A DNA stretch of 64,000 bases from BCD1 sp965230565 (lineage in GTDB: Bacteria > Bacteroidota > Bacteroidia > Chitinophagales > Saprospiraceae): the NCBI GenBank assembly GCA_965230565.1, contig CBDDLH010000001.1, positions 62,001-126,000 of the forward strand, written 5' to 3'. The position numbers and the translations under genes were made by a program. Under the pieces are notes generated by a model that searched no databases, was not told the origin of the DNA, and saw only the letters and a program-made list of their open reading frames with translations. Positions 7,138 through 16,544 of this stretch are shown here, piece after piece. Position 1 is the stretch's first letter. Each line of letters begins with the position of its first letter.

Positions 7138-7281
7138 CAGAAATTCCAAAGCCTTCAAGTGAATTTAAGCCACCACCGCTTTACCTAAACCTACCCGGTC
7201 ATAACCGGTTAAAAACGGCTATAAACGGCTATAAACGGCTAAAAACGGCTAAAAACGGAAGTAAACGGCTATGCTACGGAT
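7070..7281 (-). repeat. dispersed array-head element, copy H1, with decamer repeats
   Basis: The right part (plus 7193-7281) has CCCGGTCATAACCGG, then five CGGCTATAAA or CGGCTAAAAA decamers, then AGTAAACGGCTATGCTACGGAT. The same order with fewer decamers occurs at 26550-26620. The left part, rich in CCAAA, resembles 26423-26500 and 18225-18290 more loosely. On the minus strand the element lies just upstream of the first run of cassette-like genes. Confidence 0.5.
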
Positions 7282-7613
7282 ACTTGCCTTTTCATAACAT
7301 TTTGTATATTTCAGGAGGAGCAGCAAGGGATCATCTTGATAATTTAAATCAACAACCATGTCCGCAAAAGAGTCATTTAACTCCGGATTCTAAAGGACAT
7401 ATATTTCTGCGAAACCGTTAAGTCCTGTTGGGGTGGCAGTATAGGTAACACCCAATCGGTCAGTAATCCCCGCATGCCGTAGGTACGCAATAGAATTTCC
7501 AGGATAACAAATATCTATGATTTTAAAGGAAACCAGAGAGCCTTCCGCCCCGATGTATTATCACGAGTTACATATGAAATCGAACTCGCAACTTAAGTAA
7601 ATTATTGAGAACA
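7282..7613. other. intergenic stretch with a possible gene remnant
   Basis: This gap of about 330 bases follows the TonB-dependent receptor stop. Minus frame 7393-7560 is open without a start codon (includes GSLVSFKIIDICYPGNS and ends GLNGFAEIYVL). It may be the remnant of a C-terminal domain. I see no hairpin terminator after the receptor. Confidence 0.3.
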
Positions 7614-10029
7614 TTAAAAATCAATAATGAAACCAAAGGTAGGAATGGCCACTCCTTCCGCATTTTGAATTTCCTTGACTTTATAACGTTGCTGATAGAA
7701 GGGATCTGCCGGATTTACTATTACAGGCTCTGAGGATGGATTTCCATTACTGTCCGTTCTATCCAGCACGAGGATCTGCTGGCTATCAGCATCAGCCAGA
7801 ATGTTCTCTACATCCAGATAAAAGGTTATCACTCCCCAACCCAAATCCCATTCTTTGTCGATTCGGAAGTCAATGAAAATATTGGATTTGCCTCTCGCAC
7901 TGTTCAATAAATCAAAATTTCGAATTCCTCCCTTATTGATATTCCAGGCAGGAACAATAGAACTCGTATAAATATCATAAGGCGTGTATGGTAGCGCAGA
8001 CTGATATCTAAGGTTAAGGCCAGCCTGCCAGTTTTTCTTCAGTTGACGGCCAACAACCAGATTCGCAATGTGATTAGCATCCCATGAGGAAGGAACCAAT
8101 GCTCTTTCGCTATTTTCAAATCTACTTCGACTATAGGTATAAGATAAGGTCCCAAACCAATTCTTAAATAGTTTTTGCTCATACATGAGCTCAATTCCTG
8201 TACTCATCCCCTTACCATCTGAAGTAACGGGCGAATTACCTGCTACACCAAAATCGCCTCCTTCATTTGCCTGAGAAATATTTTCTCTGGTATTAAACGG
8301 GTAATTGGAATATTCTTTTTGAAAATACTCGAGGGTGAATCGGGAGGACCAAGGGGTTATGTATGAAACGCCACCAATATATTGCACACTTTTGATATAC
8401 TTTATTTTATCTTGATTTACCAATAAACCATTTTCACTATACCCCAAAGTAACATCACTTGGCAACTGGTAGTATGCACCGACACTTCCATTGATACTCA
8501 GGTTCCTGGACAATTGAAATGTCGTCGCAACTCTGGGGGAAAACTGATTAAACGGATTCAATAATTGGTCAGCATAATTGGAGCCATCCATCCGGAAACC
8601 GAAGGAGAGATTCCAGCGATCCGGGATTATTTTAGCGCCGATTTGAAAATGGGCACCGTACATTAAATAATCTATGGAAGTTAAATATTCTACGGTATTG
8701 AGACCCGATTCATTAAAGGACTGATTATATACATCAAAAGTTGAATTTCTTTGGGTAACCTCCGCTCCGACACGAATGTCTCCCCAACTAGGACTGTACT
8801 GATAATCTGTTGCAATATGATTATTGATCTCAGCCGATTCGTAACGAAGGCTCGTCTCGGAGGTACCGTTGGTGTTTACTTCCCTGCTGGCTTTGTTAAA
8901 AAAATGATTCCTGCTGGCCACAATCGTCCAAACCTGATTCTCTGCATACACCTTATTTTTGACTCCCAGGGTATAATTCCATTGGTCATTTATGGGCAGA
9001 TTCTCAATCAGGTATGATTGCACCTCACTACCGTTAACATCATTATTGATCCTCAATTTATCTAAAGCGCCTAAACCCAACAAGGTGAGCTCATGATTTT
9101 TATTTGGCGTGAGCTTAACTTTAAAAAGCATATCATTATAAACAGGGTAAACTGCAAGCCCCAATAACTTCAAAATGTATTGACGATAAGAACGCCTTAA
9201 TGAAAATATATATGTGGCATTATCCCCTAATGGCCCATTTGCTGCCAGGCTAAAGTTTGTCGACCCTAAAGAAGCCCGGAAATTATTTTTCTTTTTATTA
9301 CCATCCATTAAGTCAAAGTGAAAAACAGAACTCAGTGCATTTCCCCTTAGCGCCGGAAAGCTCCCACTGATCAGCTCTGCCTTCCGAATGAAATCCAGAT
9401 CGAGCATGCTTATCGTTCCCCCGGATGCACCCTGGGTACTTAAGTGGTTGATGGTAGGTATTCTAATGCCGTCAATATAAAAGGAGTTTTCGGAGGGAGA
9501 ACCGCCGCGAATAATAAGATCATTCCGAAAGGAGGAAGTGGTCGTTACTCCCGGCAGGGTTTGCATTGATTTGGCAATATCGTTGCCATTTCCCGGGTTT
9601 TTCCTTATCTCGATTTGTCCCAGGCTTTTCGCTGAAAGAGGTGTGGCAATAGATTCTGTGAAAGGCTTTGCAACCACATTTACTTCCTGCAATGACAAAG
9701 GAATGGACACCAATTTTTGCGAAATGAAAATATCAGGTTTCTCCGGTGTAAGTTTAGTTTTCAGGGTGTCATTTTCGAAACCGAGGTTAAAGAAAGTAAG
9801 CGTGTAATCTCCCAGAGTCAGATCTTCAAACTTGAATGACCCATCCCCCTGACTTAATGCAGAGGTCTCAACCGTTTCTCCCTCAATAAAGACCAAAACA
9901 AATTCAAGAGGTGCCTCGGTATCCTGATCTGTGATAACACCTGAAATGGAATTGCCCTGACCCCAAATCTGGATAGAGGTTGTCAGTAATAAGAAAAACG
10001 TGTATATATGATGTAATGCTCTTTGCCAT
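7614..10029 (-). CDS. TonB-dependent outer membrane receptor with 1-nt frameshift in the signal peptide
   Basis: About 800 residues. An N-terminal carboxypeptidase-like beta domain is followed by a plug (LIIRGGSPSENSFYIDGIRI) and a 22-strand-type barrel ending ATFGFIIDF-like aromatic residues. By family it imports a large substrate using TonB energy. The ATG at 10027-10029 lies 1 base after the DUF2141 stop but is one frame off. Removing one T from the minus-strand T5 run (9994-9998) would join MAKSITSYIHVF to LLLTTSIQIWGQG, a perfect signal peptide, and then to the receptor frame. Without it, only a TTG at 9896 is available. It is the last gene of the carotenoid operon and a paralog of 27889-30267. 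Confidence 0.85.
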
Positions 10030-10030
10030 T

Positions 10031-10471
10031 TTAATACCTTACACTGATTCCGATCGTTTGATTTTGACTCTTAACCTGAATGATTCCTTTTGAATAATCG
10101 GGAGGACCGAATCTATTGGGTTTTGGGTTATTAGACACGCCGTATCCTTCCACGGGCACTCCGAAAATATTTTTGTCCATGACATTATTCTTGTTTTCAT
10201 CATGTAACACGGTCAATACATAATCACCTGCTGAAAGATCTTCAATGGTAACTATTGCCGGATTTTTGGTAACCGGAGCGATTATGGATTTATGGGCTTT
10301 GTTGAAATCTTCGGGATATCCGTTTTTGTTATTGAAGACCAACACACAAATTTGCCCTTTCGTATTTTTCAAATCCGAAATTTCAAGGGTAATGCTATTT
10401 TTTTCCAAATCGGTCGTTGGTGAAAACAAAGGACACCATTGCGATCAAAGAATGCAGCTAATCAAGTTCAT
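10031..10471 (-). CDS. DUF2141 secreted protein with two compensating frameshifts near the start
   Basis: The body (SITLEISDLKNTKGQICVLV through GYPEDFNKAHKSI, LHDENKNNVMD, GVPVEGYGVSNN, FGPPDY) matches the DUF2141 family of small secreted beta-sandwich proteins often found beside TonB receptors. The start ATG at 10469-10471 overlaps the stop of the carotenoid oxygenase (ATGA), but its frame hits TGA after MNLISCIL. Adding one T at the T3 run (10447-10449) restores LLIAMVSFVFTNDRFGK; removing one A from the A7 run (10398-10404) returns to the body frame. The net length stays 146 residues, with a good signal peptide. Two homopolymer slips suggest read errors. Confidence 0.8.
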
Positions 10472-11883
10472 GCTTCAATATTTTTAAAAAAGTTTCCGTG
10501 GAAGCCGGCTAAAATAGGTTCTGGTGTTGGAATTCTGGATATTTCTTCCAGGTTAGCAGCATTCAGTATCAGTAAAAAAGATGCTTCTTTATTAGTGTCA
10601 ATAACTAAAGTCAGGATGATCCCTTCATCCTCTTGCTGACTCTCAGGAGAGGCGATAAAAACCGGTTCGCCGGGAAAACAACCTTGCTCTGACCATTGGA
10701 TAGAAGACTTATCTGAAATATTAATTTTAGTAATCTGATCGTAAAAGGCAGGATTAGCATCACTTAGCCCCATCGCATAAACAAAATTATACGCCTTATT
10801 CATATTGTATCGATCGTAATCGATATGTGGCAGTTCTATACCTTGCCCGGAGATCTGGGAAATATTACTCGTTTTTTGTTTTAGGTCTATCTCAACCCGA
10901 TGCAGCTTCCCTTTTGGAATTTCCATGGACTGATGTTTCAATCGATCCAGGTAATATGCTTTGATAATAGCTGCATTTGGATAGGTGACTATATCAAATG
11001 ACAGCCCATCATCTGTATCAAATGTGTTGACAAAATGAAAGAAGAAAAATGGCTCGATTTCTTTTTTCAAAACCACTTTACCAGTGCTTCTATCGATCAC
11101 CCAAATTTTCGTACCTCTTTTATTATCCCATTTAAAGTTTTCAATAAACGGTTTGGTATTGGCTATAAGCTTAAGGGAGTTAACCGTGAATGGGGATTCA
11201 GCTAAAACGTAGTATTTTTCACTCATCCCAAAGCTGTGCATATAAGCAGGACTCGTGGTAATCACACTGGCTATCTTTGTTGCGGAATCATCCATTTTCA
11301 GGATCTGATACCTGTCGATCGGTCCATATTTGGTGATCAAATTATAGGCATCGGAATTTTCAATATGAGGATGTGCGGTACTTGATGTTCCAAATTTTGG
11401 CTGCTGAAAATTGTAGGTCCCTAATGATTCAAGCGTATCAGGATCAAATGCGATCTGCATGGTTGTTTCGCCCAATGCAAAATACTGATCTCCGATCTTT
11501 GCAAGATTTACTTTTGCACTGTCTGTCGGCCCTTGCCTAAACATGGACCTCAACTTGCCAAAAATACTCCAGCAGGGATCTGTTGCAAATTCTGAATAGG
11601 TCAGCGTTTCACCACTCAGTGATTGTCTGGAAGCCTCGCAATCTAAAAAATCACTTTGATACCGTACTTTTCCATTCCTGAAATCAAATTTATGCAACAT
11701 GGCCAGGCCATCAAACCAATGATTAAACCGGTTATTTCCAATATAAAAAAGACCAGGTCCATTCCTGATGAACTGCCCGCTAAGCCATTCAGGGATGGGT
11801 TTATCGGGCTTAAGCTCAATAGGTTCGCACACGGTTTGATTACGATCAAACCCTAATTCGAAAATGGAACTGGAACTATTCAT
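10468..11883 (-). CDS. carotenoid oxygenase (RPE65/CCD family)
   Basis: A 471-residue non-heme iron enzyme that cleaves carotenoids or related polyenes with O2. The four iron-binding histidines of the family are visible: H171 in TAHPH, H216 in MHSFGM, H283 in FHFVNTFD and H462 in FHGNFF. N-terminal GQFIRNGPGLF is the usual family start. It is cytoplasmic or membrane-associated. The start is 2 bases after the crtI stop and its stop overlaps the DUF2141 start, so it is translationally coupled in the carotenoid operon. The likely product is an apocarotenoid or retinal, but no rhodopsin gene is in the window. It is not the Blh type. Confidence 0.9.
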   Translation of the reverse strand: MNSSSSIFELGFDRNQTVCEPIELKPDKPIPEWLSGQFIRNGPGLFYIGNNRFNHWFDGLAMLHKFDFRNGKVRYQSDFLDCEASRQSLSGETLTYSEFATDPCWSIFGKLRSMFRQGPTDSAKVNLAKIGDQYFALGETTMQIAFDPDTLESLGTYNFQQPKFGTSSTAHPHIENSDAYNLITKYGPIDRYQILKMDDSATKIASVITTSPAYMHSFGMSEKYYVLAESPFTVNSLKLIANTKPFIENFKWDNKRGTKIWVIDRSTGKVVLKKEIEPFFFFHFVNTFDTDDGLSFDIVTYPNAAIIKAYYLDRLKHQSMEIPKGKLHRVEIDLKQKTSNISQISGQGIELPHIDYDRYNMNKAYNFVYAMGLSDANPAFYDQITKINISDKSSIQWSEQGCFPGEPVFIASPESQQEDEGIILTLVIDTNKEASFLLILNAANLEEISRIPTPEPILAGFHGNFFKNIEA

Positions 11884-11885
11884 TA

Positions 11886-13412
11886 TCAGATCAATTGAGG
11901 ACTCATTTCAACGGAAGATTCCACTGGGACACCGTACTCTTCTGCAATCAAATTTGAAGCTATTTTCCCTGAGGCAATTACCGCAGGAACTCCAGCTCCT
12001 GGATGGGTGCCGGCCCCGACAAAATACAGGTCCTTAAAAAATCCGGATTGATTGTGAGGCCTCATATATCCTGTTTGGGTCAGGCTGGGCTTAACCGAAA
12101 ATGCGGCTCCCTTATGACTGTTCAGCGTATCTCTGAAATGGATCGGATCAATATGATGTTTCACAACGATATTCTCCTTGAGGTCCGGCAGATAATTATC
12201 TTCCAGATATTGTAAAACAGTATCACAATATTGGTCTCCAATTTCATCCCAGTTTACGCCGGAATCCAAATGAGGAACTAAGGATAAAACATAGAATGAT
12301 TCACACCCTTCCGGGGCAATCGAAGGGTCTGTTTTGGTCGGCATGTGCAGGTACAAAGACAGATCATCAGGCATTTTCTTTTTGTTGAAAATATCAGATA
12401 ATAAACTCTTATACTTTTTACCCAGAATGATATTGTGGTGATCCAGTTTTGAATCCAGGTAGCGACGTTTTGTTCCAAAATAAATCACAACGAGTGAGTT
12501 GCTGTATTGGATATTGTCGTAATAAAGATCTACCAACTTAGGTCGATCCTGTTTGGCGATCAAATTCTTATAAGTAAAGGCTACGTCAGAATTGCTTACC
12601 ACAATATCCGCGCTCATTTTGCTTCCGTCCTTCAACTGAACGCCGGTAACCTTTTTATGCTTCATCAATATGCGGTCCACCTCTTTCTCCATCATCACTT
12701 CACCTCCCTCTTCCTTAAATAGTTTCAGCAAAGCTTCGGCAATAGCACCGGTTCCTCCTCTTGCATAATGCACTCCCCACTGACGTTCAAACTGGATAAT
12801 TAACCCGAGAATTGAAGGCGTATCGAAAGGGTTACCACCAACCAAAAGGGGATGAAAACTGCATACCTTTCTTATGAAATCATCTTTCACATATTTTTTA
12901 GCATAACCATACATGGATCTGAAGGTACCCGTTTTCCAAACGTCAGGCATGATGGCTAAAAAGTCCTTGAGCTTTAAAAATGGTTTTTCTGTGTAAGGCT
13001 GGAATTTCTCAAAAATGTCTACCGTACTTTTTACGAAGTCTTTGTAACCTTGCACATCGGAAGGAGAAAATCTAGCGACTTCTTCACAGGCTTCATTCAG
13101 GTCTTTGCGATAATTGAAGTACTCTCCGTTTTCATTGAAGAGCCTGTAGAAAGGGTCCAGTTCAATTAAATCGAAATAGGCCGTTCTATCCTTTCCAAAT
13201 AATTCGAATAATTCATCAAACATATAAGGTGCGGTAATCACCGTAGGGCCTCCGTCAAATTTAAAACCGTCTATCTCGTACTGGTAGCCCCTACCACCTG
13301 GTTTATCACGTTTATCAATAAGTGTGACTTTATGCCCCTGCGAAAGCAAACGGATAGCGGCGGATAGACCTCCAAATCCTGCACCTATTACAATTATATC
13401 TTTTCGGCTCAT
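11886..13412 (-). CDS. crtI: phytoene desaturase CrtI
   Basis: A 508-residue FAD-dependent enzyme that introduces double bonds into phytoene on the way to lycopene. The N-terminus IIVIGAGFGGLSAA is the dinucleotide-binding fold and is followed by PGGRGYQYEIDGFKFDGGPT. The C-terminus LYFVGAGTHPGAGVPAVIAS is the carotenoid dehydrogenase signature. It starts 8 bases after crtB and ends 2 bases before the oxygenase. A related isomerase or ketolase activity cannot be excluded, but CrtI beside CrtB is the simplest reading. Confidence 0.93.
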   Translation of the reverse strand: MSRKDIIVIGAGFGGLSAAIRLLSQGHKVTLIDKRDKPGGRGYQYEIDGFKFDGGPTVITAPYMFDELFELFGKDRTAYFDLIELDPFYRLFNENGEYFNYRKDLNEACEEVARFSPSDVQGYKDFVKSTVDIFEKFQPYTEKPFLKLKDFLAIMPDVWKTGTFRSMYGYAKKYVKDDFIRKVCSFHPLLVGGNPFDTPSILGLIIQFERQWGVHYARGGTGAIAEALLKLFKEEGGEVMMEKEVDRILMKHKKVTGVQLKDGSKMSADIVVSNSDVAFTYKNLIAKQDRPKLVDLYYDNIQYSNSLVVIYFGTKRRYLDSKLDHHNIILGKKYKSLLSDIFNKKKMPDDLSLYLHMPTKTDPSIAPEGCESFYVLSLVPHLDSGVNWDEIGDQYCDTVLQYLEDNYLPDLKENIVVKHHIDPIHFRDTLNSHKGAAFSVKPSLTQTGYMRPHNQSGFFKDLYFVGAGTHPGAGVPAVIASGKIASNLIAEEYGVPVESSVEMSPQLI

Positions 13413-13420
13413 TGGTATTA

Positions 13421-14380
13421 CTATTTTATGGAAAGTGAGTATTTATATTTCATGAATAATTCCGGTATCATTTTCATTTTTCCCCATTTTGAAACAGAGG
13501 CTCGGTTACCGAACACATCGTAGTTCTGTTCTTCGATGCGATCTAAAATCTTATTGTAAAAGGTAGCGGCTGCGGCAATGGCTAATCTTCCGTCCTTGTG
13601 AAGCATGGAAATTCCGGGCCAGGATTCCTGGTAAATTCGGCGGGCTCTCTGAATCTGAAATCTCATAAAAGCTTTCCAACGATCATCATTGATCTTGTTT
13701 CTAAAATGATCGTGAGTAATTCCGAAATGGTCCATTTCATCTTGCGGAAGATATATTCGGCCACGTTGCCAATCCTCTTCGATATCCCTGAGTATATTGG
13801 TTAATTGCAGGGCTACCCCTAATTTTATCGCATAGGGCGTCGCTTCTTCTGATTTAAATCCAACAATATGCATAACCATTAACCCCACAGAAGAGGCAAC
13901 GTGGTAACAATACCTGGTCAATTCATGGAAATTCGCGTATTGATGTTTGCTTAGATCCATGATGACCCCTTCAATTAATTGGGAAGCATAAATGTTGGGG
14001 ATTTTATATTTCATTCGCGTGTCAGCCCAGGCGATAGCCACGGGGTCATTAAAGCGTACCTGATGACCGGTCGTGTCTTGCGACCATCTGTCGATGTGCT
14101 TTTCCTTGAAATCGACCTCCATGTCAATGATATCATCAGTGGTTCGACAAAACGCATAAAGAGATCTTATGGCCTTACGCTTTTTCGATGGCAATAAACC
14201 AGACGCTAAAAAAAATGATTTACTATGAAATGCAGTTACTTTATTGCAATAGTCATAACAGGAGTCAATATCCCTTAATAAGGAATGGTTCAGACTCCGT
14301 TTTGGATTGACCAGCCCTGACGTATTTGCCAGTTCTGTTAAAATTTCAATCCACGGCCTTGTTGTTAAAGTTGATTTCAT
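13421..14380 (-). CDS. crtB: phytoene synthase CrtB
   Basis: A 319-residue head-to-head prenyl synthase joining two geranylgeranyl diphosphates to phytoene. Two aspartate-rich motifs bind the Mg-diphosphates: RTTDDIID (79-86) and NILRDIEED (195-203), the latter followed by WQRGRIYLPQDEM, the squalene/phytoene synthase signature. The length is normal with about 30 extra N-terminal residues. It sits 24 bases downstream of the HMG-CoA synthase gene and 8 bases before crtI. Confidence 0.93.
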   Translation of the reverse strand: MKSTLTTRPWIEILTELANTSGLVNPKRSLNHSLLRDIDSCYDYCNKVTAFHSKSFFLASGLLPSKKRKAIRSLYAFCRTTDDIIDMEVDFKEKHIDRWSQDTTGHQVRFNDPVAIAWADTRMKYKIPNIYASQLIEGVIMDLSKHQYANFHELTRYCYHVASSVGLMVMHIVGFKSEEATPYAIKLGVALQLTNILRDIEEDWQRGRIYLPQDEMDHFGITHDHFRNKINDDRWKAFMRFQIQRARRIYQESWPGISMLHKDGRLAIAAAATFYNKILDRIEEQNYDVFGNRASVSKWGKMKMIPELFMKYKYSLSIK

Positions 14381-14404
14381 ATCCTATCATGATTTAAAAA
14401 GTCA

Positions 14405-15820
14405 TTATACTATAGAATATTGGCGGGCATATTTATTGGTATCTGTCCAGCCGGAACTCGTTTGAAAAACTTTTCGATCCTTTGAGTCCAGATTTACAAC
14501 CAGTTTATTGCGATGCAAATACTCGTATTGATCCATATTTAATGGCAACCTGTTCTCTAATCTTCCAAACAGGTTTATTCGATCGATCAGTTGCTGATAA
14601 CCAGGTTTTACCTGTGCTTCGAACACCTTGGATTTAGATCCGCTGCCGTAGGCGAACAATCCAATTGTCTTATTGGATAATGCATCTTCAGGCGTGAGAG
14701 AAAGGCTGCTGATCAAACTCAGGAAAATAGACCCCGTATACATATTCCCAATCAAGGATGAAGCACGTTCTCCTTTTTCAATTTTCTCAGCTACAAAATG
14801 CTTATACTCATTGGAAGAAGAGACTGCTTTGTTAAACAGCTTTGTATACTTTGGATCGTTTTCCGGAATCGTCTCAATGAATGGCTTTGCGAATTCATCC
14901 CATGTACCCTGTTCTTTGAGATGCTCAATAAACAGAGGTACAAATACTCTTCTGGCATGATATGCATAAGGCAGGTGAAAAATAAGTTGATCCCATTCAT
15001 CTAAATAACCTGCCTTCCCAGACTTAACTTTGAAATTTTCAAAGGCTTCGGTTATTCTATTTGTGTAACAAACATTGGAATGGTGTCCGTCGTAAACAGG
15101 GGTATCTTTATGCTCTGAATAGACTTCTTTTCCCAATTTGGAAGCGTCAACACCATTCGAACTCACGATGTCATGGTGTTTTACCCTCAGTCTTAAAGGC
15201 TTGAAGAAATCGTGTTCGCAATCAGCTGCCACTCCCCAAACGGAACCTATTTCCAGAATTCGCGGATCTTTGCTCAGCAGCATAGCTATGGAACCTGCGC
15301 CCTGGGTACACTCTCCCGGAGAATGCAGGTCATATTTGGCATTATCGGTAGAGATGACAATCGCTTTTTTATCCGGATTCAACCTGACCCAGTCAAGACT
15401 ATTTTGCATGGCATCAACAGCACCGATACAAGCGAAAACCATATCCACTACATCACATTGGTAAAGCTCACGAGCATCAATTGATTTCTGCTCAAAAAAT
15501 TGTTTTAATATTCCGAGAAGATAGGATGCAATTGGTTTGGATCCATCAACCATGCTCTCCGTTCCGACGTAGATTCTTCCGATATCCTCAGGTTGTAAGT
15601 TGTTCTTTTCAACCAAGTCACACAATGCTTCTGCAGCCATTGTGATAACATCTTCAGAACTGTCCGGAACAGCAATTGATTTCAGACCAAGTCCCTTAGT
15701 TAACTTTGCCGGCTCAATGTCACGGGCTTTGGCAAAATCGTTGATATCAAGATAAAGAGAAGGACAATAAATAGAGATGTCATCGATTCCAAAAGAAGGT
15801 TTACCGTTTGTCTTTTTCAT
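14405..15820 (-). CDS. mvaS: hydroxymethylglutaryl-CoA synthase
   Basis: A 471-residue thiolase-fold enzyme condensing acetyl-CoA with acetoacetyl-CoA to HMG-CoA, the committed entry to the mevalonate pathway. The catalytic Cys is C131 in VFACIGAVDA, the general-acid region is GTESMVDGSKP (86-96), and the catalytic His region is FHLPYAYHARR. Its place at the head of a carotenoid operon implies isoprenoids are made by the mevalonate route, with flux matched to carotenoid synthesis. Many Bacteroidota use the MEP route instead. The start MKKTNGKPSF follows a long AT-rich leader. Confidence 0.92.
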   Translation of the reverse strand: MKKTNGKPSFGIDDISIYCPSLYLDINDFAKARDIEPAKLTKGLGLKSIAVPDSSEDVITMAAEALCDLVEKNNLQPEDIGRIYVGTESMVDGSKPIASYLLGILKQFFEQKSIDARELYQCDVVDMVFACIGAVDAMQNSLDWVRLNPDKKAIVISTDNAKYDLHSPGECTQGAGSIAMLLSKDPRILEIGSVWGVAADCEHDFFKPLRLRVKHHDIVSSNGVDASKLGKEVYSEHKDTPVYDGHHSNVCYTNRITEAFENFKVKSGKAGYLDEWDQLIFHLPYAYHARRVFVPLFIEHLKEQGTWDEFAKPFIETIPENDPKYTKLFNKAVSSSNEYKHFVAEKIEKGERASSLIGNMYTGSIFLSLISSLSLTPEDALSNKTIGLFAYGSGSKSKVFEAQVKPGYQQLIDRINLFGRLENRLPLNMDQYEYLHRNKLVVNLDSKDRKVFQTSSGWTDTNKYARQYSIV

Positions 15821-16152
15821 AACTAGATAAGGTATTTTTTAATAGTTTGAGAACACTAAGTTCGTAATTTTGTTTAACATTTTCCACAAAAAATTAAATA
15901 AAATTATTTCTAATAAATACCTTTTTACCTAAACAAAGAAGCACAATAAACTAGTTAAATAATTAATTTACAGAGACTTATACACTATTTAAATTGAAAA
16001 AATATAAAAATAGTGGATTTGAATTTTGTTTAACAAATTAATAAAAATGTTAAATAAAAATTGCTTCACTTTAAACATTTGGCACTATTCCACAGGAGGG
16101 AACAGCAAATGTTTACAGGCTTGCCCGAAGCACCATTTTAAAATTATGGATT
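15821..16152 (-). promoter_or_regulatory. AT-rich promoter region of the carotenoid operon with repeated 14-mer
   Basis: The 14-mer AATTTTGTTTAACA (plus strand) occurs exactly twice, at 15866-15879 and 16022-16035, and the related TGTTAAA half appears inverted at 16048-16054. TGTTTAACA is itself an odd palindrome, as many operators are. The copies lie 46 and 202 bases upstream of the mvaS start. I infer a regulator site, perhaps for a light- or stress-responsive repressor, but no regulator gene is nearby. No clean TTTG / TAnnTTTG Bacteroidota promoter could be fixed. Confidence 0.4.
16073..16114. repeat. 9-bp inverted repeat with inner pairing
   Basis: AAACATTTG at 16073-16081 pairs with CAAATGTTT at 16106-16114. 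Inside, TTCC and GGAA can also pair, making a long hairpin. It lies between the truncated barrel gene and the carotenoid operon leader, with both reading the same way, so it may act as a terminator lacking a T run or an operator. Confidence 0.45.
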
Positions 16153-16491
16153 TCACCAAACAGGAATTTTAGCAACCTCAAATTTATCCTGCCCTGGAGA
16201 TTCGCAAAAAAACGGATGTCCGCCCGGATCAAAATTTACCCACTTGACGGTATTTAAATTTTGTTTTTGATATTCAACTCCTATACCCACACCCAGTTTT
16301 TTGAGGATTGGATATTTCGTAAATATTCCTGCGGAGTAATTAAATGCAGCTGGCCGGTCATATTTTTGATTGCTTGTAATAGCGGGGCTGTAAGTTATGC
16401 CAAATTCAAGTCGCTTTTCCTGATTCCTTTGACAAAAAGCATCCAAAGCCAGGATTAACAAGATCGGGATTAGCGTAATTTTCATTTTCAT
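16153..16491 (-). pseudogene. truncated outer-membrane beta-barrel protein
   Basis: 112 residues with a signal peptide (ILLILALDAFCQ) followed by two amphipathic beta-strand pairs (RLEFGITYSPAI, LGVGIGVEYQKQNL), as in small porin-like barrels of Bacteroidota. Such barrels normally have about 180-220 residues. This one stops after FEVAKIPVW, with another stop shortly after in the same frame and no continuation in other frames. I read it as a gene truncated at its 3' end. A short functional form is unlikely because the remaining strands cannot close a barrel. Confidence 0.55.
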
Positions 16492-16544
16492 GGTTTAGTA
16501 TTTTCAGGAGCTAAGCAAACGTGAGTAATACATTCCTGCTTTTC

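Noticed and set aside
7193..7281. CRISPR array
   Set aside because: The repeat unit is only 10 bases with no spacers, and no cas gene is in the window.
10468..15820. Rhodopsin-retinal light-harvesting locus
   Set aside because: An oxygenase and carotenoid genes are present but no rhodopsin gene and the oxygenase is not of the Blh type.
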